The position numbers and the translations under genes are program-made. Shown here in pieces: positions 17,387 through 26,859 of a stretch of DNA of 48,120 bases. Origin of the DNA: Flavobacteriales bacterium (GTDB lineage: Bacteria > Bacteroidota > Bacteroidia > Flavobacteriales_G > JALEGO01); the NCBI GenBank assembly GCA_020631045.1, contig JAHDHZ010000010.1, positions 9,168 through 57,287 of the forward strand, given 5' to 3'. The first letter of the stretch is position 1, and every line of letters begins with the position of its first letter. Under the pieces are notes generated by a model, which worked only from the letters and a program-made list of their open reading frames with translations, did not search any database and was not told where the DNA came from.

Positions 17387-18618
17387 AAACCATTTTAGCT
17401 ACTACATATGCATTGAATCCATACAAAGGTTCTGAAGACGGAATGGGCTTTAATTTTGTGATGCAAATCGCACGCTTTAACAAGGTATGTTGCATTACTA
17501 GAAAAAACAACAAACCTCATATCGATAGATACTTTGCTGAGCACCCTAATGATTTGCGAAAAAATATTCGATTTTATTACTATGACTTGCCCTACTTTTT
17601 ACGATTTTATAAGAAAAAAGCGCGTGGGGCAATGCTGTACTTTTATTTATGGCAACTCTTTATGCCTTTATTTGTTTTGAGCAAAAAAATCAAGTTTGAC
17701 ATTGCCCACAACTTAAATTTTCATGCCGATTGGGCACCTACCTTACTTTGGGTGCTTAAAAAGCCTACGATCTGGGGGCCGATTGGGCACCATCCAAAAA
17801 TTCCCAAAGCCTATATAAAACCAGTTTTTGGCATCACATCTTACTTTAAAAATCGAGTGAATTGGCTGATCAAGCTTTGGTTTTGGAACTTTGATATTCT
17901 GGTATATTTTGCTCGAAAAAAAGCCGATCTGATTATTTGCATGAATAAAGTTAGTGAGAGGCGCATCCATAAAAAATGTTCGACCAACACCTTAGTAATG
18001 CCCTCTGTAGCCAGTGAAAATCAAATCAAGCAATTTAAATATGCCTCTCAAAACACATTTAATGTCATTTCTGTAGGCAGGTTCGTTGAATTGAAAGGCT
18101 TTGATGTGACCATTCGATCGTTTGCCAAATTCTTACACTCAAAAGATGCAAAAACACAAAAAAACATCAGGCTTACTTTAGTGGGTAAAGGCCCTTTAAA
18201 AAAACATCTCATCACATTAATCGATCAATTAAACATCAAACATAACGTAAAGATTATCGATTGGATTGACAGAAAAGATTTATTCAAGCTATATGCAAAA
18301 AGTGCAGTGTTTTTATTTCCTTCCCATGAAGGCGCAGGCATGGTAGTCTCTGAAGCGCTTTCTTTTGGATTACCTGTGATTTGTTTTGATAATGCAGGGC
18401 CTGGAGAATTCATACATGAGCGGTGCGGAGCAAAAGTCAAATACGAAGCCTACGCCTCAAGTATTGATAAGTTTGCTGCAGCTCTAAATCAATATTTTGC
18501 CTCAGCGCATCTTTTAAAAACGCATGCATTGAATGCCCGAAAACACTTTTTAAATACTTTTGAGTGGAATAACCGTGGAGAAACCCTGCGCGATATATAC
18601 CAAAACATCGATGCCTAA
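17383..18618 (+). CDS. Glycosyltransferase family 4
   Basis: 411 residues from the ATG at 17383, which overlaps the acetyltransferase stop; the longer frame beginning at 17287 is read through that gene. The start (LATTYALNPYKGSEDGMGFNFV) is typical of GT4 enzymes with a glycine-rich donor loop. The C-terminal domain has ISVGRFVELKGFDVTIRSF, LVGKGPLKKHL and FPSHEGAGMVVSEALSFGLP (E-X7-E). The protein is strongly basic and rich in aromatic residues, suggesting membrane association. It probably adds one sugar to the lipid-linked repeat unit. The stop overlaps the next gene by 8 bp. Confidence 0.9.
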   Translation: MKTILATTYALNPYKGSEDGMGFNFVMQIARFNKVCCITRKNNKPHIDRYFAEHPNDLRKNIRFYYYDLPYFLRFYKKKARGAMLYFYLWQLFMPLFVLSKKIKFDIAHNLNFHADWAPTLLWVLKKPTIWGPIGHHPKIPKAYIKPVFGITSYFKNRVNWLIKLWFWNFDILVYFARKKADLIICMNKVSERRIHKKCSTNTLVMPSVASENQIKQFKYASQNTFNVISVGRFVELKGFDVTIRSFAKFLHSKDAKTQKNIRLTLVGKGPLKKHLITLIDQLNIKHNVKIIDWIDRKDLFKLYAKSAVFLFPSHEGAGMVVSEALSFGLPVICFDNAGPGEFIHERCGAKVKYEAYASSIDKFAAALNQYFASAHLLKTHALNARKHFLNTFEWNNRGETLRDIYQNIDA

Positions 18619-19675
18619 AACAATCTATTTCTTTCACTTGTTAAATGATTATAGTGGCAGCCCAAAGGTCTTATCACAAATTATCAAAGATCAGATTACA
18701 AAAGGGCATCAATGTCATATATTCACCTCTAAACATGATGGATTCTTATCAAACATCAAAGGGGCACACTACCATTTATTTACTTACAATTGGCATCGCT
18801 TAAAAGTGCTTACATTATTCAAGTTTTTCTTCACAAATCTTGTTTTGCTTTTAAAGACCTTAGGCTCAAAAAAGGCTGATGTTTACTACATCAATACCTT
18901 ATTGCCATTTGCAGCAGCCCTTGGAGCAAAAATCAAAATGGGCAAGGTCATCTACCATGTACATGAAACCAGTATAAAGCCCCTTATTTTTAAAAAATTT
19001 CTAAAAAGCATCTTAAACCTCACCGCTCAAAAAGCCATTTATGTATCTCGTTTTCTAGCCCAACAAGAACGAACCAAACCTCAACCTTTCGTGGTATACA
19101 ATGCCTTAGAAAGCGCTTTTTTAAAGTCAGCTGAAAAACATCATCCTTTGCCTGGCAAAAGGCTCCATTTACTTATGCTTTGTTCTTTGAAACAATACAA
19201 AGGCATTGATATCTTTGTCACCTTAGCAAGGCAATTAAAGGCACATCGTTTCACCCTTGTATTAAACTGCTCTAAACAGGCCCTTGAAGACTATTTTCAA
19301 TGGCCACTTCCTGAAAATTTAGCGCTCTACTCCACCCAAAAAAACGTGCACGAATTTTATCAAAAAGCACATGTTGTCTTAAATCTTTCTTTAAAAGACC
19401 AATGGGTCGAAACTTTTGGTTTAACAGCAATTGAGGCCTTTGCTTATGGTTTGCCTGTGATTGTTCCGCCTGTTGGAGGCATTGCTGAGATTGTCACGCA
19501 CAACTGCAACGGGTTTCACCAAGATGCTTATGACCAAAAAGGGCTTATCAAAAAAATTCAACTGCTCACCCAGTTAGATACTTATCAAAACATGAGCAAG
19601 CAAGCAAAAATAACTTCTAAGCAGTTTGCACCACAAACTATGCTTTCTCAGATCGATCAAATCATCCATCTTTAA
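18611..19675 (+). CDS. Glycosyltransferase family 4
   Basis: 354 residues from the ATG at 18611, chosen because it overlaps the preceding stop by only 8 bp and begins PKTIYFFHLLNDYSGSPKVL, a normal GT4 N-terminus. It carries YHVHETS, LCSLKQYKGIDIFVTLA and ETFGLTAIEAFAYGLPVIVPPVGGIAEIV (E-X7-E with the donor loop). It is the last gene of operon 2, and 136 bp separate it from the next operon. The specific sugar is unknown. Confidence 0.9.
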   Translation: MPKTIYFFHLLNDYSGSPKVLSQIIKDQITKGHQCHIFTSKHDGFLSNIKGAHYHLFTYNWHRLKVLTLFKFFFTNLVLLLKTLGSKKADVYYINTLLPFAAALGAKIKMGKVIYHVHETSIKPLIFKKFLKSILNLTAQKAIYVSRFLAQQERTKPQPFVVYNALESAFLKSAEKHHPLPGKRLHLLMLCSLKQYKGIDIFVTLARQLKAHRFTLVLNCSKQALEDYFQWPLPENLALYSTQKNVHEFYQKAHVVLNLSLKDQWVETFGLTAIEAFAYGLPVIVPPVGGIAEIVTHNCNGFHQDAYDQKGLIKKIQLLTQLDTYQNMSKQAKITSKQFAPQTMLSQIDQIIHL

Positions 19676-19696
19676 ACCAAAATGACTTACTTATAT

Positions 19697-19800
19697 TTCT
19701 CATTTTGAGAAAGACTGTCTTACAAATAGACACCCAGCGCCTTTAAGTGTTTTTAACTACATAAAAATCAACAACTTAAAAAAACGGCACTGTTTTTACA
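19697..19800 (+). promoter_or_regulatory. Composite promoter element, copy 3, for exopolysaccharide operon 3
   Basis: Palindrome TTCTCA-TTT-TGAGAA at 19697-19711, six bases, then TCTTA at 19718-19722. TTAA begins at 19776 and GGCAC is at 19786-19790, followed five bases later by TTACA at 19796-19800. The TTTTCAG block of the other copies is not conserved here. The coding start (GTG at 19812) is only 115 bases from the palindrome start, so the predicted transcription start falls almost on the start codon, which is an inconsistency with the other copies. Confidence 0.65.
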
Positions 19801-19811
19801 ATACCAATTAC

Positions 19812-21020
19812 GTGACCAAACAAAAACATATTGCCATCATCGGAACGGCTGGAGTTCCTGCCTGCTACGGAGGTTTTGAAACACTTGTACACTACATCAC
19901 TCCACACCTGATTGAAAAATTTGATGTGTCCATCTATTGCTCAACAAAGTATTATGCAAAAGAAAAACGCCAAAAAACCTTTAAAGGGGCCAAGCTGATC
20001 TTTTTACCCTTCAATGCCAATGGTCCAATGAGTATTGTATATGACATCATTTCAATCTTACACGCCCTCTTTTATGCCGACACCTTACTTATTTTAGGAG
20101 TTTCAGGGGGTATTATCTTGCCTTTTGTACGGTTGTTTACCAACAAAAAAATCATCATCAACATTGACGGATTAGAGTGGAGACGTGCCAAGTGGTCTAA
20201 ACCTATAAAAGCCTTTTTAAAATTCTCTGAACGCTTGGCTGTAAAATTTTCTCACGCAGACATTACAGACAATGAAGCGATAAAAAAGTATACCGCCATC
20301 AATTACAAGACCTTATCTTATTTAGTTGCATATGGCGCAGACCATGTTCAGCACGAAGCCATCACCATGAAAGATTACCAAATCCACCCTTTTTTAATGG
20401 GTTCTTATGCCTTTAAAGTCTGTCGAATTGAACCAGAAAACAATATTGAAATGATTCTAAAGGCCTTCAGTAGAACCAAGCACATCTTAGTATTGGTTGG
20501 CAATTGGAATCACAGCATATACGCCCAGAACTTAAGAGCACAATACAAGGGCTTTGAAAACCTAAAGTTATTAGACCCCATATACGATCAAAAGGCATTG
20601 AATAAACTCAGAGCAAACGCCTCTTTGTACGTGCATGGGCACAGTGCAGGCGGCACAAACCCTTCTTTGGTTGAAGCCATGTATTTGGGCTTACCTATTT
20701 TTTGTTTTAATGTTTCTTACAACAAAGCCACCACTGAGCATCAAGCTCTGTACTTTAAAAATGTATCTGAACTTTTAGAATTATTGAAAAACACCACCCT
20801 TGAGCAGCGCCTATCGCTTGCCCAAAACATGAAAGCCATTGCTGATAGGCGTTATACCTGGAAGCACATTGCCAAAAAATATGAAAGTCTAATACTTTCT
20901 TTTGACTTTGCTTATCAAAAGCCCGAAGTACAATCAAAGCTTAGCGTGTATGCTGCTGAAAAACTCAAAAATTCTAACTCTAAGCATTTGTTAAACACGC
21001 GCCATTTCTACCAGTCATGA
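19812..21020 (+). CDS. Glycosyltransferase with DUF1972 N-terminus (rhamnosyltransferase-like, GT4)
   Basis: 402 residues from a GTG. The first residues (HIAIIGTAGVPACYGGFETLV) match the N-terminus of DUF1972 glycosyltransferases, which often add rhamnose or a similar sugar early in repeat-unit assembly. The second half has VCRIEPENNIEMILKAF and HGHSAGGTNPSLVEAMYLGLPI, the donor loop with the E-X7-like region. It leads operon 3 and its stop overlaps the initiating transferase start (ATGA), so the two probably act in sequence: initiation, then the second sugar. The sugar identity is inference. No ATG lies nearby that would preserve the motif. Confidence 0.87.
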   Translation: MTKQKHIAIIGTAGVPACYGGFETLVHYITPHLIEKFDVSIYCSTKYYAKEKRQKTFKGAKLIFLPFNANGPMSIVYDIISILHALFYADTLLILGVSGGIILPFVRLFTNKKIIINIDGLEWRRAKWSKPIKAFLKFSERLAVKFSHADITDNEAIKKYTAINYKTLSYLVAYGADHVQHEAITMKDYQIHPFLMGSYAFKVCRIEPENNIEMILKAFSRTKHILVLVGNWNHSIYAQNLRAQYKGFENLKLLDPIYDQKALNKLRANASLYVHGHSAGGTNPSLVEAMYLGLPIFCFNVSYNKATTEHQALYFKNVSELLELLKNTTLEQRLSLAQNMKAIADRRYTWKHIAKKYESLILSFDFAYQKPEVQSKLSVYAAEKLKNSNSKHLLNTRHFYQS

Positions 21021-22111
21021 TTGCTTTTATTTACATATTGTGCACAGCCTTGCCTGCTTTTTTAATCTGTTATATGCTACTGCCTGTTTTAATCAAGCAT
21101 GCAGTGCGCTTAAAACTTGTAGACAAACCCAATCATCGCTCGTCTCATCAAATTACAAAACCCAGCATGGGCGGCATTGCCATTGTGATAAGTATTCTGA
21201 GCGTTTTATTTCTCAATTACCAGGCCTTAAACACTTACCTCCCTTTATTTTTAGGTCTGCTGAGCCTATTTACACTAGGCTTAATTGACGATAAGCTCAA
21301 TTTAAATGCCAAACTTAAATTAATCATACAACTGGTTGTATCTTTTACTTATTTATATCATCAACCTCAGCTGATAGAGCTATGCAGCAAGGCATTTTCT
21401 GTGTCTAACCAAGTAATTCTATTTGCAGGAACCATAGGCATGGCAGGGCTAATCAACGCCTTTAATCTTATTGATGGCATAGATGGGCTTGCAGGAGGCA
21501 TCTCAGTGATCAACTTCAGTGTTTTAGCGCTCTTATTTTTTAGCATTTCAAGCGGAGAGTTAAGTTTAATCAGTCTCACGATTGTATTGTCAAGCCTTGC
21601 GTTTCTATTTTTCAACTTTCATCCATCAAAAATATTTATGGGAGACTGTGGGTCACTAGCACTAGGCTTTTTACTCTCAGTACTTTGCTTAAAATACATT
21701 GAACTGAGTGAGCTGTCAAATGCCTCACTCAACATTTGCTTTGCCATTGTACTTTTACCCATATTCGATACAGCCAGATTGTTTTTAGTACGCATCCTTA
21801 AAAAAGCCTCTCCTTTTTCAGCAGACCGCAGACATGCTCACCACTTGCTTTTAAAAAATGGCATGAATCATGGGTTTGCTTCCTTTACTATTTATGTCAG
21901 TAATATTCTAATCATTTTGATTGGATTATCGCTTCAAAATATTTCTGTTTTGGTTGGATTCTTAGGCATTTTTACCGCTGCATTTTTCTTACTTGAAATC
22001 TTAAGCTTTACACGTCTTCTCAAAAATTTGAGCAAAATAACCTTGACTAAAAAAGCTATCAAACAACTCACCTCTACCAATCAAATCATTGCCAAACACT
22101 TAGAATCATGA
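21017..22111 (+). CDS. Initiating undecaprenyl-phosphate sugar-1-phosphate transferase (MraY/WecA family)
   Basis: 364 residues, about 10-11 membrane segments. Family motifs are in order: DKPNHRSSHQITKPSMGGIAI, LGLIDDKLNLNAKLK (Asp-Asp), NAFNLIDGIDGLAGGIS, MGDCGSLALGFLL and the His-rich loop RRHAHHLLLKNGMNHGF. These are the catalytic and Mg-binding sites of polyprenyl-phosphate N-acetylhexosamine-1-phosphate transferases. It would start each repeat unit by placing a sugar phosphate on undecaprenyl phosphate at the inner membrane. Both ends overlap neighbours as ATGA, tying it to the glycosyltransferase before and the receiver after. Confidence 0.94.
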   Translation: MIAFIYILCTALPAFLICYMLLPVLIKHAVRLKLVDKPNHRSSHQITKPSMGGIAIVISILSVLFLNYQALNTYLPLFLGLLSLFTLGLIDDKLNLNAKLKLIIQLVVSFTYLYHQPQLIELCSKAFSVSNQVILFAGTIGMAGLINAFNLIDGIDGLAGGISVINFSVLALLFFSISSGELSLISLTIVLSSLAFLFFNFHPSKIFMGDCGSLALGFLLSVLCLKYIELSELSNASLNICFAIVLLPIFDTARLFLVRILKKASPFSADRRHAHHLLLKNGMNHGFASFTIYVSNILIILIGLSLQNISVLVGFLGIFTAAFFLLEILSFTRLLKNLSKITLTKKAIKQLTSTNQIIAKHLES

Positions 22112-22587
22112 AAAAACATCCACACATATTTATTGTAGACGACAACAGGGTTGTCACCGAGATGCTCAAATTTCACTTTACAGAGCATAATGACTGGAAG
22201 GTCACTGTTTTCAATGACGGATTTGAAATGCTTAAACACTTAAACCAAGAGCCTGATATTGTTGTTTTAGATTACCATTTAAACGATACAAAAAGAGGTC
22301 TTGACGGCAATTTCTACTTAAAGAGAACAAAGCGCTTTGCAACTATTGTGCTCTCAGGGCAACGCAACATTGAAACTGCTGTAAACCTATTAAAACAAGG
22401 GGCCTTTGACTATATTGTCAAAGATGAAAATGTATTGTTCAAGCTTGAAAAGTCAATTCAAAAAATTCTTCAAACCAAAGAAAAAGTCAAAGACATTCAT
22501 CATCATAAGGGACAAATTCAAAAAGACATGCTCGGATTATTCGCTTTCCTTGTACTGCTTTGCAGTTTTATTTACTTAACTTTTTAA
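22108..22587 (+). CDS. Stand-alone response-regulator receiver with C-terminal membrane anchor (copy 2)
   Basis: 159 residues, exactly the length of the protein at 3476. The receiver has the D11-D12 acidic pair, phospho-acceptor D55 (VVLDYHL), S83 and K105 (IVKDE). A basic/His linker (KDIHHHKGQ) leads to one hydrophobic segment at about 142-158 that ends the protein. The core is visibly similar to copy 1 (LSGQ...AVN.LK.GA.DY.VK). It overlaps the initiating transferase stop as ATGA and is followed 12 bp later by the FIST gene. It is likely a membrane-bound phospho-receiver that links the sensor genes downstream to polysaccharide initiation; this partnership is inference. Confidence 0.86.
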   Translation: MKKHPHIFIVDDNRVVTEMLKFHFTEHNDWKVTVFNDGFEMLKHLNQEPDIVVLDYHLNDTKRGLDGNFYLKRTKRFATIVLSGQRNIETAVNLLKQGAFDYIVKDENVLFKLEKSIQKILQTKEKVKDIHHHKGQIQKDMLGLFAFLVLLCSFIYLTF

Positions 22588-22599
22588 ACAAACCTACCT

Positions 22600-23694
22600 A
22601 TGCTTATTCAAAACAGTAACATCGAAGAAGTCGTTGAAAAAATTGATCAAATAAATACCATTGATTCATGCTTTATGATCTTAATTGGTGAAAAAAGCAG
22701 TATTAAAGTTGATGAGCTGGTTGATGCTTTAAACGCCAAGAGTATCACCTTTATGGGAGGTATTTTTCCCGCTGTTATCTCAGATCAACAGCATTATGAA
22801 GATGCTATTGTAATTGACCAAATACACACAAAGAACAAACCATTTTTTGTTGAGATGACAAGCCAGGCACTGAAACTTGAAGCACTTACAATAACAAATA
22901 AAGGATGCCTACTCACGCTCGTTGATGGATTAAGCCCCAACATTGCCTACTTTTTAGACGAGCTTTACAAGACCAACGGCACTTCTGTGAATTATTTGGG
23001 TGGAGGAGCTGGCTCGCTGAGTCTACAACAAATGCCTTGCCTATTTTCAAATCAAGGACTCAAACAAGATCATGCTCTGATGCTTTTTATCGAAAACAGT
23101 GCTGCTTTGGGTGTAAAGCATGGATGGCAAGAGCTCAAGGGTCCTTTAGTAGCTACAAGCACAGAGAAAAACACCATTAAACAACTCAATTGGGTTGAGG
23201 CGTTTACCGCCTACAAAGAGACTGTTGAAAGCGACTCAGGGGCTAAATTTAACGATGAGAACTTTTTTGATATTGCTAAAGCCTACCCTTTTGGAATTCA
23301 AAAAGACTATAGTGAGGTAATTGTGCGCGATCCTTTGATGCAAGAGAATGGAGCACTCATCTGCGTAGGAGAAGTTCCTCAAAATTCTGTACTTACAATT
23401 TTAAAAGGTGAGAAAGACTCCTTGATTAATGCGGCTGCCAATGCAACTGATCAAGCTGTCAAAAAAAGAACTTCTTCACAAACCAATCACTGTTTTGTAT
23501 TTGACTGTATCTCAAGAGTCTTATTTTTAGAAGATGACTTTTCTAAAGAATTAGACGCTTGTCAAAAGGTATTGCATGAAAACCAAATTAGAACACCCTT
23601 ATTGGGCGCCTTGACCTTAGGAGAAATCTCTTCTTTTGGAGACGGAAAACTCGAGTTTTTCAATAAGACTTTTGTTATTGGACTGATTCAATAG
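22600..23694 (+). CDS. FIST-domain signal transduction protein
   Basis: 364 residues, soluble, with no signal peptide. It has FIST_N-type features (FMGGIFPAVISDQQ..., DGLSPNIAYFLDELY, NYLGGGAGSLSLQQMPCLFSNQGL) and a FIST_C-type second half (WVEAFTAYKETVE, FGIQKDYSEVIVRDPL). FIST proteins are sensory ligand-binding partners commonly encoded beside histidine kinases; in one known case (NosP) they bind heme and NO. It lies one base before the hybrid kinase gene, so it probably delivers a small-molecule or redox signal to that kinase. Ligand unknown. Confidence 0.88.
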   Translation: MLIQNSNIEEVVEKIDQINTIDSCFMILIGEKSSIKVDELVDALNAKSITFMGGIFPAVISDQQHYEDAIVIDQIHTKNKPFFVEMTSQALKLEALTITNKGCLLTLVDGLSPNIAYFLDELYKTNGTSVNYLGGGAGSLSLQQMPCLFSNQGLKQDHALMLFIENSAALGVKHGWQELKGPLVATSTEKNTIKQLNWVEAFTAYKETVESDSGAKFNDENFFDIAKAYPFGIQKDYSEVIVRDPLMQENGALICVGEVPQNSVLTILKGEKDSLINAAANATDQAVKKRTSSQTNHCFVFDCISRVLFLEDDFSKELDACQKVLHENQIRTPLLGALTLGEISSFGDGKLEFFNKTFVIGLIQ

Positions 23695-23695
23695 C

Positions 23696-26600
23696 ATGAA
23701 TAATATTATTCAAGAAATATCACTGCTCTATGAGTTGTCACTCACAATTGGCAGCTCGCTTGAGTTTAAAAAAAATGCAGAGAGTTTCATCAAAATTCTA
23801 CTCTCTAGAAAAAACTTAAACAAAGCAAGTATTTGGCTAAACAGATCTTTTGTAGACACTCAAGCAACTAATGAATATGAAATTGCCTATGAATTTCCTA
23901 TTCAAATTCATAAAACCCTGCAATCAATTGAGGGTTCAAAACCAACAATAAAAGCTTTTTACCAGCAAGATCATTTCAATTTAATTGCAAGCGAGCAAGA
24001 TCTATTTTATCATGATCAAGAGCAAGAATACATAACTGTTTTTAAACTTGAAGATGTCGGGTTTTTATGCCTGTACCACGACTCTAAACACCTATCAAAA
24101 ATTGAAGTCAATCAGCTTACCCCTGTGGTTAAAAAATTTGCAATCTCACTTAGGGCCTGCCTGATTTATGATCTTTCTAACAAACAGTTAGAGCGCATTG
24201 ATCTAATGAGTAAATTTCCTGAACAAAACCCTAACCCTGTCATCAGAATTTCAAGAAGCGGACAAATTCTGTACTACAACAAGGCGAGCCAAGAGCTCTT
24301 AAAGGTACTTGAAGTCAATGAGAGCTTATTGTTTCAAAAATCCATCAAAGAAATTGTTCAAAATGTACTTATCAAAGATGAAATTTTAGAGCTTGAAATT
24401 AAGACAGACACCACTTATTACTCTCTCACATTTACTCCGATAAAAAAGTACAATTATGTTAACATTTACGGAAAAAACATTTCAAACATCAAAGAAGCTT
24501 TGAGCTTGATTGACCATCAAAAAATCTTTTATGAAAACATTTTAAATAGTCTTCCTACAGATGTTGTGGCCTTTGACAAAGACCATAATTATACATTTGT
24601 AAATCCTGTTGCTATTAAAGATGAGGCCACCAGAAAGTGGATCATTGGTAAAAATGACACTGATTACTTTAAAAAGAAAAACCTAAATCTTGATAGAGCC
24701 AACTCCAGAAAAGAAAGATTTAACAAAGCAAAAAGCAGTCGATCTGAAATTGAGTGGGAAGAGCAAATTATAAACCAAGACAACAAAACTGAATACCATA
24801 TACGCAAAATGAAACCTGTATTTGACAATATGGGCAAGCTTGAGATGATGATTGGATATGGTATAAACATTACCAAACTCAAAGCTGCAGAAATTGCATT
24901 AAAAGAGAATGAAGAGAAGTTTAGAACAGTTTTTAATCAATCTAATGACGGCATCATTATTCAAGACCAAAAGGGAAACGTACTTGATGCAAACGATAAA
25001 ATATGTGCACTCTTGCAATACACAAAACAAGAGATACTTACTCAAAATATTTTGCAATTGCTCCCCAAAAATTCTATAGGAGAAACAAAAAAGGTGGTCA
25101 AAACATTAAACGAAAAAGGATACTTAAATTTTGAATTTCATTTAATCAGAAAAGATGGTATTTCAATACCCGTAGAAATTTCAGCGAGCAAAATCAACAT
25201 CGGAAATGATCACTATTTTCACGGTACCATAAGAGATATTACTGAGCGTAAAAAACGTGATTTAGAGCTTATCAATGCTAAAAACACAGCTGAAAGATCT
25301 GTCAGGGCAAAAGAGACTTTCTTGGCCAATATGTCTCACGAGATCAGAACCCCGATGAATGCAATTTTAGGGTTGAGCAAACTCCTTGAAGATGAGCCTT
25401 TAAGTGCTACTCAAAAAAAACGTCTGCACACCATACAGGGATCTGGTCAAAACCTACTGGTGATCATCAATGATATTCTAGATTTTTCTAAGATTGAGTC
25501 AGGTAAACTTCAATTTGAATCTGTTGGGTTTAAACTCAACCAACTTTGCGAGAATTTAATGTCGGTTTTATCATATAAAACTGCCGACAAAGACGTAAAC
25601 CTCATTCACAATTTAAATGCAAAATTAGGTCAGCAAATCTTAATTGGCGACCCCACTCGTTTAAATCAGATTCTTTTAAATCTTATGTCGAATGCCATTA
25701 AATTCACTGAACATGGTGAGGTGAAACTCTCAATTGAGACTAAGCATCAAGACAAAAACAATGTCAACATCTTATTTTGTGTATCAGATACAGGCATAGG
25801 CATCGAACAAGATAAAATTGAAAGTATTTTTAGCAGCTTTGCGCAAGCCGATGTAGGCACTACAAGAAAATATGGAGGTACTGGATTGGGCTTAAGCATC
25901 ACGAAAAAACTTGTTACCATTCAAGGAGGTAAAATTTGGGCTGAAAGCACTCCTAAAAAAGGATCTAAATTTTATTTTGAATTAGAATTTCAAAAAGGAT
26001 CTCAAAGCGATTTAATTAAAGAAGAAATCACAGCGTCGATCAACAAAGAACAACTCACTAAGCTTAAAATATTACTGGTAGAAGACAATAAAATCAATCA
26101 ATTTTACGCCACCTCTATCTTAGAGAAATGGAATATTGAAAGCGAAATCGCTGAAAATGGTCAACAAGCCATCTCAATGCTTAAAAAACATCCCTTTGAT
26201 TTGATACTTATGGATATGCAAATGCCTGTGATGGATGGCCTACAAGCCACACGTATCATTAGAAAAGAGATCAGTAAGACCCTGCCAATTATTGCACTTA
26301 CAGCAAATGCTATTCGCGGAGATGATAACATTTGCTTTCAAGCTGGCATGAATGATTATATCTCAAAACCCTTTAAAGAAGAAGACTTAGTCAGCAAACT
26401 ACAAAAGTACGCCCCTTTAGAACAAAAGAGGGCATCAAAAACTCTCTTAAAATCAAGCAAGATGAACACATTATATGATTTAAGCACTTTAGAATCTAGT
26501 TCTGGTGGAAACACTGCCTTTGTCAAAAAAATGATTCAACTATTCGTTGATGAAACTCCAGGATCAATTGAAAAAATAAAGAAAGGATTGGTTCAGCAAG

Positions 26601-26812
26601 ATTACGCTCAAATTCGATCAGCCGCCCACAAAATCAAGCCATCTTTTCAAATTCTAAACATCATTGAGCTCAAAGAAGACATCAAACAACTCGAATTAAT
26701 GGCCAGCACACCCCAAGAGAGCAATTTCAAAGAAAAGATAGAGCATCTAGTTAAAAAACTAACGGATAGAATGCCTTCTGTTTTTGAGGCACTCAACAAA
26801 GAACTAGAATAA
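23696..26812 (+). CDS. Hybrid sensor histidine kinase (PAS-PAS-HisKA-HATPase-receiver-HPt)
   Basis: 1038 residues with no transmembrane segment, so cytoplasmic. An N-terminal GAF-like region (about 1-165) is followed by about three PAS domains (about 180-270, 275-400, 405-525; the last ends with the PAC-like HGTIRDITERKKRD). HisKA has His548 (NMSHEIRTPMN), and the HATPase has DTGIGIEQDKIESIFSSF and YGGTGLGLSITKKL. The receiver phosphorylates at D840 (LILMDMQMPVMDG), and an HPt domain has His978 (AAHKIKP). The complete four-step relay could feed the receiver proteins encoded in the same locus. It follows the FIST gene by one base and ends operon 3. Confidence 0.93.
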   Translation: MNNIIQEISLLYELSLTIGSSLEFKKNAESFIKILLSRKNLNKASIWLNRSFVDTQATNEYEIAYEFPIQIHKTLQSIEGSKPTIKAFYQQDHFNLIASEQDLFYHDQEQEYITVFKLEDVGFLCLYHDSKHLSKIEVNQLTPVVKKFAISLRACLIYDLSNKQLERIDLMSKFPEQNPNPVIRISRSGQILYYNKASQELLKVLEVNESLLFQKSIKEIVQNVLIKDEILELEIKTDTTYYSLTFTPIKKYNYVNIYGKNISNIKEALSLIDHQKIFYENILNSLPTDVVAFDKDHNYTFVNPVAIKDEATRKWIIGKNDTDYFKKKNLNLDRANSRKERFNKAKSSRSEIEWEEQIINQDNKTEYHIRKMKPVFDNMGKLEMMIGYGINITKLKAAEIALKENEEKFRTVFNQSNDGIIIQDQKGNVLDANDKICALLQYTKQEILTQNILQLLPKNSIGETKKVVKTLNEKGYLNFEFHLIRKDGISIPVEISASKINIGNDHYFHGTIRDITERKKRDLELINAKNTAERSVRAKETFLANMSHEIRTPMNAILGLSKLLEDEPLSATQKKRLHTIQGSGQNLLVIINDILDFSKIESGKLQFESVGFKLNQLCENLMSVLSYKTADKDVNLIHNLNAKLGQQILIGDPTRLNQILLNLMSNAIKFTEHGEVKLSIETKHQDKNNVNILFCVSDTGIGIEQDKIESIFSSFAQADVGTTRKYGGTGLGLSITKKLVTIQGGKIWAESTPKKGSKFYFELEFQKGSQSDLIKEEITASINKEQLTKLKILLVEDNKINQFYATSILEKWNIESEIAENGQQAISMLKKHPFDLILMDMQMPVMDGLQATRIIRKEISKTLPIIALTANAIRGDDNICFQAGMNDYISKPFKEEDLVSKLQKYAPLEQKRASKTLLKSSKMNTLYDLSTLESSSGGNTAFVKKMIQLFVDETPGSIEKIKKGLVQQDYAQIRSAAHKIKPSFQILNIIELKEDIKQLELMASTPQESNFKEKIEHLVKKLTDRMPSVFEALNKELE

Positions 26813-26859
26813 TCTCTGTTTGATTGAGACGCTCATCCACCCAAAAGAGTAAAAGACCT

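Noticed and set aside
26813-26859. Terminator between the hybrid kinase and the NarL regulator
   Set aside because: No stable stem with a T-run can be drawn in this 47-bp gap.
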